A stretch of 64,000 nt of DNA from Semisulcospira habei (taxonomy: Eukaryota > Mollusca > Gastropoda > Semisulcospiridae), in the NCBI GenBank assembly GCA_036245525.1, contig BTPG01000005.1, positions 214,685,964 to 214,749,963 of the forward strand, in the 5' to 3' direction. The position numbers and the translations under genes were made by a program. The notes below the pieces were generated by a model. It worked only from the letters and a program-made list of their open reading frames with translations. It made no database searches and was not told the origin of the DNA. This document shows positions 57,809 through 64,000 of this stretch, piece after piece (position 1 is the first letter of the stretch; each line of letters opens with the position of its first letter).

Positions 57809-57902
57809 ATATTTTGTGGATCACTCGTAGGGATGCCTTAACCACTTGTATTATATGTCTCTTTTTATGCTGGGTCCAATTTATTCCCAATTAAGCCTAT
57901 CA

Positions 57903-58065
57903 ATCCAGACCAAAAAGGTGACTGCCAAGCGTGTGAAATGCAAAGAAGTACCCAACGGAGAAAGAAACACGCTTAGAAAAAACGGTACAACACAATTTAT
58001 TAAAATTGTGTTGTACCGTTTTTTCTAAGCGTGTTTCTTTCTCCGTTGGGTACTTCTTTCCAATT
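57903..58065. mobile_element. HP-J copy 4 with a perfect 57-bp inverted duplication
   Basis: 57942-57998 (AAAGAAGTACCCAACGGAGA to GGTACAACACAATTT) is repeated without a mismatch as its complement at 58003-58059, with a 4-base spacer ATTA. The three other HP-J copies carry this sequence only once. Confidence 0.9.
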
Positions 58066-58331
58066 AAGCCTGTTACCCTTTTCATTTATCATTTGGACTA
58101 CTTAGCTCTGTCTATGTGTGGATGGGGGCGGGTGTGGTGGTGGGTGTCGGTGAGTCTGTGAGTATGTCTGTCTATGTGAACAGTGTTGTCAATTGTTTGC
58201 AAGTATTATGTTTACTCAAATGTATGTATATTTGTAGTTAGTCTTGTAGTTGTTAGCAACGGCAGGTTTGTAAAATGGCTGTGTCGATGACGATGTCAAT
58301 GCCAAAACCTTTGTAAAATAAAGTTTCATGG

Positions 58332-58333
<2 letters not shown>
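58066..58333. other. No gene seen
   Basis: AATAAAGTTTCATGG at 58317 again resembles the jockey/CR1-like LINE tail just before a (CT)n run. Confidence 0.4.

Positions 58334-58388
<55 letters not shown>
58334..58388. repeat. (CT)n microsatellite
   Basis: Pure run. Confidence 0.95.
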
Positions 58389-58392
<4 letters not shown>

Positions 58393-58757
58393 CCATTTTT
58401 TGCGAGAAAGAAAGCGTGTGACCTTTGCCATTTGAGTACGTTTTTGGAGCTGGCGGCCGTGTTGGTCTTGAGTGGCCTTGAGATAAAGAGCCCGCATAGG
58501 TACACAATACAGAAGTACACACCGTATTTTGCTTGGTAGTCTGCGCGTCCCGTCCTTTAGTTTACCTGTCACAGGTACCTTTCATGCCCAGCACACCTGC
58601 CGCAGCCCTGCCAGCTGCCTCAGCCTGAGTCATAGCGTGAACTCAAGTTTCCTCCACAACGTGAGGAAGACAGGTGTTCATTGGACTGGTACAAAGATCA
58701 GCATATCCATGGACTGTTCATATAACAAGAGTTATGAATTGTGCCGGGTTCGGCTCT
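58389..58757. other. No gene recognised
   Basis: Unassigned. Confidence 0.35.
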
Positions 58758-58831
58758 TGGATCTTACGCCTGTGTGCTGGTCTGTGATTTTGGTCCAGAA
58801 TCACAGACCAGCTCACAGGCGTAAGATCCAA
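58758..58831. mobile_element. HP-K hairpin, best copy
   Basis: TTGGATCTTACGCCTGTGTG / CTCACAGGCGTAAGATCCAA and CTGGTCTGTGATT / AATCACAGACCAG: 33-bp arms with one mismatch. Confidence 0.85.
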
Positions 58832-58930
58832 AATTATATTCAGGGTATGATGATTGATGAGAGATGTGGACGGATCTGCTTCACATGGTCTGCAGGCCGA
58901 AGGTTGATGAAGATGATGGTCTGGTGCGTG

Positions 58931-59140
58931 TTAACACTTTCAGTCCCAAGCCGTCCCATTTCTCAAACCTTGGAGGTGTTGCCTAACGTATCAGTTGCAG
59001 GAGAGGGCTTGACCATGATAATTCAAGGGTAGTGCCAGATTAGCTTGGCGCCTGAAGGCGCCAAGCTAATCTGGCACTACCCTTGAATTATCATGGTCAA
59101 GCCCTCTCCTGCTGTAGGGATCCGGGGCTAAAAGGGTTAA
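58931..59140. mobile_element. HP-A element copy, complete
   Basis: TTAACACTTTCAGTCCC to CCGGGGCTAAAAGGGTTAA, 210 bp. Arms include GGCTTGACCATGATAATTCA / TGAATTATCATGGTCAAGCC, perfect over the whole core. Confidence 0.93.
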
Positions 59141-59864
59141 GAACGTTAACTGAAGTACCGGGCCAAGCTGTCGTCCCTGCACCGGTGATAATGATCGCTA
59201 ACAGCTGGTTGGAGCGTCTGCATTGATGATGATGTTGCTGGAAATTATTAGTGCGTTGTCATACATGTTTGCCTTCCAGGCATTGCCGCTTCAAAACTTG
59301 CTGTAATTAATCTGAGGGTCGGTTAGAGTGTTTTGGCTTTTTAGAAGTGTTTTGCGGTCGTATTTGCCAGTCATATTTATTCGGTTTATTGCGATGACGC
59401 ACTCGTTTTAATGTGTGTTTGCCTTAGCAGCCTCCCGGTTTAAAGTACATGACTTGCGCAATGCAAGTAAAATTGTAAAACATTGAGATAAATGAAAAGA
59501 AAAGGGGAGACTGCCCTTTGTAAAACATTGTGTTGGACTGCAGCATGTAAAGTCTGTGACGGCCTGTTGTCAGAAACTCGCAATGTCAATAACGACGTAT
59601 GACGCACGATTTAGTCGCCTTTTCAATTTATCTCTATTGTGTCTCAGTGCTTCATTGGCTTTTGTGTTTGACGGACACCTGTTATGTATGAACCGACATG
59701 TTGACCGTGGCCGCTCACAAAGATTGTATGTTTGTGTTTTGTGAGCAGTGTGCTATTTGACTGAGAATAATGCTTGACACGAGGAAGAGATTGCCTTTGA
59801 AACCCCTGCCTGAGCGTTCGAAGAAAGAAGAAGAGTTGCCTGTATTTTAGAGCATAATTCCGGC
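59141..59864. other. No gene recognised
   Basis: About 720 bp without repeats or motifs that I can identify. Confidence 0.4.
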
Positions 59865-60077
59865 TTAACCATTTTAGCTCCAAGATCCCATTTCTCCAAA
59901 TTTGGAGTGTTGCCTAATGAGTATGTACCAGTTTCAGGAGATGGATTGACCATGGTAATTCAAAAGTAGTGCCAGATTAGTTTGGCGCCTTCAGGCGCCA
60001 AGCTAATCTGGCACTACCCTTGAATTATCATTGTCGATCCATCTGCTGCTATAGTGACTCGGGGCTAAATGGGTTAA
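59865..60077. mobile_element. HP-A element copy, complete
   Basis: TTAACCATTTTAGCTCC to CGGGGCTAAATGGGTTAA, 213 bp. Left arm has AAAGTAGTG where the right has CACTACCCTT (two unmatched bases). Confidence 0.9.
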
Positions 60078-60443
60078 ACAACGAAACACTCCAACCAAGC
60101 AACTAACAAAGCAAACCAGCACTATAGACAAACAAAGCTAACCAAAGATTCATTCAGAACACCCACCTGCGGGCGATAGCCATTCAGAATACTAATGTCA
60201 TGTCCACAGAATCGGCCTTTGACCTCACAGACCTTTGACCCAAAGCCTGAAGCCACCTGAAGTTCACTTTTTCCCCATTGTAATTTCCGCTTCAGTGATG
60301 TCTGACCAACGATTGTGTGTGACTTTGCTGACCTGCCATTGTCGGGACGGGTGGCTGGCGATATAGCGTCTGGTGTATTTGTTATAATCAGGACACCTGG
60401 GTCCTCAGAAAGAAATAATCTGAACACTAGGTGGACCATCGCA
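60078..60443. other. No feature recognised
   Basis: Unassigned. Confidence 0.35.
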
Positions 60444-60553
60444 GAATCGTCAGTGTGTTCTTTGGAAGTCACGCTGTGTGTCACAAAGGCTACCCCCGCG
60501 GGGGTAGCCTTTGTGACACACAGCATGACTTCCAAAGAACACACCAACGATTC
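60444..60553. mobile_element. HP-M hairpin, near-perfect, single copy
   Basis: About 55-bp arms with three mismatches: GTGTGTTCTTTGGAAGTCAC, then TGTGTCACAAAGGCTACCCC, meeting at CCCCCGCGGGGG. No loop. No second copy in the window. Confidence 0.88.
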
Positions 60554-61239
60554 AGTGACTGACCGCCAGCACTTTTGCCGGATATCGTGGCACCGTTCTT
60601 TGCTCCCGTATGCCGAGAACCCACCCGGCTGTCTTCGTAATGCATGGGCAGTTGGTAATGGTCTTAGTGGCGGTCAGTTGTGGACGGTGTCGTGGTTCGC
60701 TGCCCTCAGTAATGGCGTGGCGCACGTGTGTGAGATGACCGTCACCTGGGATTCACCTAAGAGCTTTGCGTCACGTTTAGTACGGTCAGCGGATCCGAGA
60801 CCAATATCACCCTGCGGTGGATCACTTGAGAGTGGTCGCACATGGAACCCTGACACATTGAGGTTTGGGCGCTAGCGATGGGCGCTTGCAATGACTAGTG
60901 GGGGATTGTGCCTCTTTTGACCACGGGTGTATGTCGTACTCTGCAGAAGAAGTGACTTAGAAAACTGTCTATACCCAGCAAGTGAAAGGTTCTCGGATGG
61001 ATGTCGGTCGTTAAGGCTAACATTACCCAAGGGCCTTTTGCTCATTAGGCGTATTCTGAAGTGTATTTCGTCCTTTTCATGTAATGTTTGAAGCGGCCAT
61101 TGCGGTTTCACTGTGCTGTGAAATCACAAATACGCTAGCATTGCAAGCATTTTGACGAAAACAATGGATTAAAATCCCGGGCATGTAAGCCACTATTTTC
61201 GTCGAAACTGTCGAATTTGACCAACTTCTGATTTGCGAA
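60554..61239. other. No gene recognised
   Basis: An open frame continuing from the hairpin to 60875 has no known motif. Confidence 0.35.
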
Positions 61240-61375
61240 CATGGTCTTTGGCAGTGCGTGTCTGGTCTATGGCAGTGCGTGTCTGGTCTATGGCAGTGCG
61301 TGTCTGGTCTATGGCAGTGCGTGTCTGGTCTATGACAGTGCGTGTCTGGTCTATGACAGTGCGTGTCTGGTATTC
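61240..61375. repeat. 21-bp tandem repeat, about 6.5 units
   Basis: Unit TATGGCAGTGCGTGTCTGGT plus C, with GGCAG to GACAG in the last two. Confidence 0.95.
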
Positions 61376-61818
61376 CCTGCTAAAGCCGCTCTGTCCAGGA
61401 AATGTCCCGGCCTGGCCAAGCCTGGATTGATGCCGTGTATTAAGAGTTCATGAAGTCAAAGGGTGAGGTCTCGAAGTTGGGGATAGAGTGGAGAAAAAAA
61501 ATTATTATTATGCCTGCTCAGGTAATCTCACCCGAGCCCTCTCCAGAAGTGGTCTTCTTGTGCTGCCCTCTACATCGCCGCGTATTGAGGTGAGCCCCAG
61601 GTCAAGTGTCCTCATCCGTATCGCAGTGTATTTGTGGACACGGCTAACACCGCACGCTGATTGCTTCACGAGAGGCTTGCCGTTGATCGCTGTCGCTCCG
61701 CTCTGTACTGGCGGCCCTCATTCCGACTGGACGTGTCTCAGGCAGGAATTCATTAGAGACGTGTCCCTACAGATACGCGGCAAACAGTCGCGTATCCGCG
61801 TGCGGCACGTCTCGAATG
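61376..61818. other. No feature recognised
   Basis: Unassigned. Confidence 0.35.
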
Positions 61819-61981
61819 TTAACCCATTTAACCCCACGGTTTCATTTCTCAATTTTTGGAGATGTCACCTATGCACCAGTTCCAGGAGATGGCTGGAGGC
61901 GCCAAGCTAATCTGGCACTACCCTTGAATTATCATGGTCCAGCCATCACATGCTGTAGGGCGTTGGGATTAAATGGGTTAA
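61819..61981. mobile_element. HP-A half element
   Basis: TTAACCCATTTAACCCC to GGGATTAAATGGGTTAA with long terminal inverted repeats. The left arm of the hairpin is deleted: GATGGCTGGA joins GGCGCCAAGCTAATCTGGCA. Confidence 0.85.
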
Positions 61982-62035
61982 CTCATTCAAGAGCCACACA
62001 TCAATAGCTGCGCAAGCATCGTATATTCTGAACTG
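61978..62035. mobile_element. HP-F left part
   Basis: TTAACTCATTCAAGAGCCAC then CATCAATAGCTGCGCAAGCA. It shares TTAA with the preceding element. Confidence 0.6.
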
Positions 62036-62156
62036 TTTTGACCTTTTGCAACTTTTGGAAGCGAATGTGGCCCAGGGGTAGATGGATCGATCATGATATT
62101 TCGGGAATGGCACGAGCTGAGTTTGGTGCCTTCTTACCACTACGCCACCCATCTTT

Positions 62157-62188
<32 letters not shown>

Positions 62189-62945
62189 GGGGGGGGGGGG
62201 GGTGGGGGGGGGTGGGGAGGGGGTGGGGGAGTTAGTTGTTTTTGTGTTAAATGTTAGTGGAGACCTTTGCTTCTTGTTGTAGAGATAATGCCAGCCATTA
62301 CTGACATACCCTCAGCCTTGGAAAATCTTTGATAATTTTAGCCATCAACAGAGAGGAAATGTTGGCTGAATTGGCTTGCAGTGTATGTTCTAAAGGCGCT
62401 GATAATGCCGCGTCTGGTCCTTGATGTTGGACCTCTTTTATCTCGACTCTGTTTCAGAGACAGAGGGGTGGGTGGGAGGGAAGGTATTGAGGCGGGGTGG
62501 GTGGGTAGGGGGGTGGGGGGGGGGGAATGGTCGTCGGAACAAAGTGCAAATGAATGCAGTAAAGCAGAGCGTGGCTGACCACCCCATATCGCTTCCATTA
62601 CCGTGGGTCTTGATCAAACGGGGCTAGCCGGGGACACAGCAGGGTCTGGTTAGACTCGTGTTGTTTTGTGGAGCACCATTAGAGCCCGCTACGCCCACAG
62701 ACCCGTGTAGCCAGATCTAGTACAGGAGGACCTGTTTCAACGGCGTCTTGTATCAGGCAGAAAGTGCCTGTCAGACGTGGTCATCAGCTTCAGGGCAGAG
62801 ATCGCAAACCCTGTGCAATGCATGACGCCAGGTGCACAGCGGCCATAGCGAGCACCTTCCGTACTCACTTGATGTCGCCACTTGTAACTCAGTCCAGGCC
62901 TCTTGGTGTTTTCTCTGACGTTGCCGTGTACTTTGATGACCGGGA
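62036..62945. other. No gene seen; T and G homopolymers
   Basis: T-rich 62154-62188 followed by G-rich 62189-62230. A second G-rich stretch lies at about 62466-62525. Confidence 0.45.
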
Positions 62946-63002
62946 GGCAACGCTGTACGACACTTGCGCAGCTATTGATGCCGAGCGCCTTGAATGAGTT
63001 AA
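62946..63002. mobile_element. HP-F right part
   Basis: GGCAACGCTGTACGACACTT, GCGCAGCTATTGATGCCGAG, CGCCTTGAATGAGTTAA. The left arm is missing. Confidence 0.65.
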
Positions 63003-63111
63003 TCAAAACGCTTTCTGTGCAAAGTACCCCTCGTTGTTCGCACACAAAGGGCAGACTGTACGCAGCTGTTTTAGGGATCAGGAGGAGAAAAAGACTAATA
63101 TCAGTCTTTTA

Positions 63112-63173
63112 GCAAGAGGCATAGATCCTCGTCACCCAGCAGTTGCAGGGTCATGAAGATCTATGCCTCTTGC
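63112..63173. mobile_element. HP-B hairpin
   Basis: GCAAGAGGCATAGATCCTCG / TGAAGATCTATGCCTCTTGC. Centre shortened and imperfect (CAGCAGTTGCAGGG). Confidence 0.82.
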
Positions 63174-63546
63174 AGATGAGTTTTAGTGTTGGAAAGGTAT
63201 TAAAACTGACCAAAAATTGTGTAAGTACATTGTTGTGACCATAGTGTTTCGCTACGCCCACAGCACCTTGTCTTTCAGACAGCCTCCCATACCAGCTGGG
63301 GAGGAGGGGGGGGGGGGGGGGAGGTCGCAGAGATGGCCATTAGCCCGGGGGAAGGGGGAGGGGCGGGGCACACGCCAGAGACATCTGGGGTTCAAGGGGG
63401 GCTCAAATCGGGTTGGGGCGGTAAGCCCGGAAGCTGGAGAGAGATCGGCCAGGGGGGATAAGAGAGATGGGACGGACCCAGCACGCACACTCCAGGTGGA
63501 ACTCTCCGTCACCTCCTCGACTAGAAGCAGGAGGTAGTCCTTCTCA
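63174..63546. other. No gene seen; G-rich tracts
   Basis: G runs at 63307-63321 and GGGGCGGGG near 63360. Confidence 0.4.
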
Positions 63547-63612
63547 GCAAGAGGCATAGATCCTCACGAGCCCCCGCTGTCACGGGGGCTCATGAGGATC
63601 TATACCTCTTGC
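63547..63612. mobile_element. HP-B hairpin
   Basis: GCAAGAGGCATAGATCCTCA / TGAGGATCTATACCTCTTGC around CCCCCGCTGTCACGGGGG. Confidence 0.9.
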
Positions 63613-63840
63613 AGATCGCTTGCAGCGGACTTGTAGGTGGGTGCCCGTGGCTGCAGGTTGAAGGGCAGGACTGAGAGCCAGCGGTTGACGGCTAACAGTC
63701 TCAGGTGCACAGGTGTTAAGGACAGGTCAGGGGGTCTGCTGCACAGGTAATTAGGATAATGAGCTGTGCGGTTTGAAAGCTTTGTGTGATGAAGTTTGGT
63801 ATTAGTGTCAAATCTGCAAATTAAATAAATATATGAATTG
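63613..63840. other. No feature recognised
   Basis: Unassigned. Confidence 0.3.
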
Positions 63841-64000
63841 TATTAGTCTAATGGCCCACTACCGCCCTAACTGTTCAAAGATACACTTCTGTAACAGATC
63901 ATATAACCTGACAATGACTCCACTCCGTTCTAGAAATACAACGCTTTCACTACGAGAAACAGCTAAAAATAGATTGACACGCTAATGCCAGCGCAGAATA
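63841..64000 (-). mobile_element. Family Q repeat, uninterrupted copy, cut by the window end
   Basis: On the minus strand TTAGCGTGTCAATCTATTTTTAGC in two parts, GGAGTGGAGTCATTGTCAGG, GAACAGTTAGGGCGGTAGTG. It matches 6758-6865 joined to about 11150-11195 on the plus strand. Confidence 0.7.

Noticed and set aside
60315..60875. 186-codon open frame
   Set aside because: A third of it is the HP-M palindrome, which keeps both strands open; no known motif in the rest.

Overview
This window is animal nuclear DNA that is almost entirely repetitive. The organism is most likely a marine mollusc, probably a gastropod. That is an inference from three things: an exon resembling molluscan short-chain collagen C4-like proteins, a mix of RTE, L2/CR1 and jockey-like LINEs, and tRNA-headed SINEs. 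The species cannot be named from the sequence. There are no bacterial operons, no CRISPR array and no canonical free-standing tRNA or rRNA gene. The only convincing host coding sequence is one terminal exon at 3513-3973. A broken THAP zinc-finger exon (23088-23304, minus) and a fragment of a transposon-associated protein (22280-22699, plus) lie back to back.

The main structure is a swarm of short non-autonomous elements built around long inverted repeats, called HP-A to HP-O here. HP-A (21 loci with hairpin remains plus 2 core-less copies) centres on TTGGCGCC...GGCGCCAA. HP-B (22 loci) centres on GATCCTCATGAGC and its complement. HP-C to HP-O are rarer. In most well-preserved HP-A, HP-B, HP-E and HP-O copies the element runs from TTAACCC or TTAACTC to GGGTTAA or GAGTTAA. 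That looks like a TTAA target duplication followed by CCC/GGG termini, the signature of piggyBac-type elements. No piggyBac transposase is present, so that assignment is an inference.

Region by region: 1-785 is a 63-bp satellite carrying an inserted TIR transposon. 1026-1965 is a 35-bp satellite. 2098-3459 holds an HP-G element and a 27-bp satellite inside an HP-E element. 3513-3973 is the collagen exon, followed by hairpins and microsatellites. 6758-11205 is a four-level nest: old repeat, RTE LINE, L2-like LINE in the RTE (GATA)n tail, SINE in the L2 LINE. 11211-14480 has hairpins and SINEs, one SINE split by a TIR element. 15055-16741 is an L2-like LINE with a long open RT frame. 16745-17475 is a 41-bp satellite. 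17480-25360 has many hairpins, two RTE 3-prime fragments and the THAP remnant. 25361-29058 is a 14-bp satellite filling an HP-B-type element. 29055-36090 has hairpins, a SINE tail, LINE fragments and a second RTE copy on the minus strand. 36091-37180 is a Tc1-like transposase pseudogene. 37850-38725 is a 44-bp satellite. 39000-51930 is dense in HP-A and HP-B. 52830-54955 is a jockey/CR1-like LINE (minus). 55230-64000 holds more hairpins, SINEs and simple repeats.

The elements interact: hairpin elements sit in or beside several satellites, they chain together through shared TTAA sites, and in the clearest copies the two arms match each other better than they match other copies.
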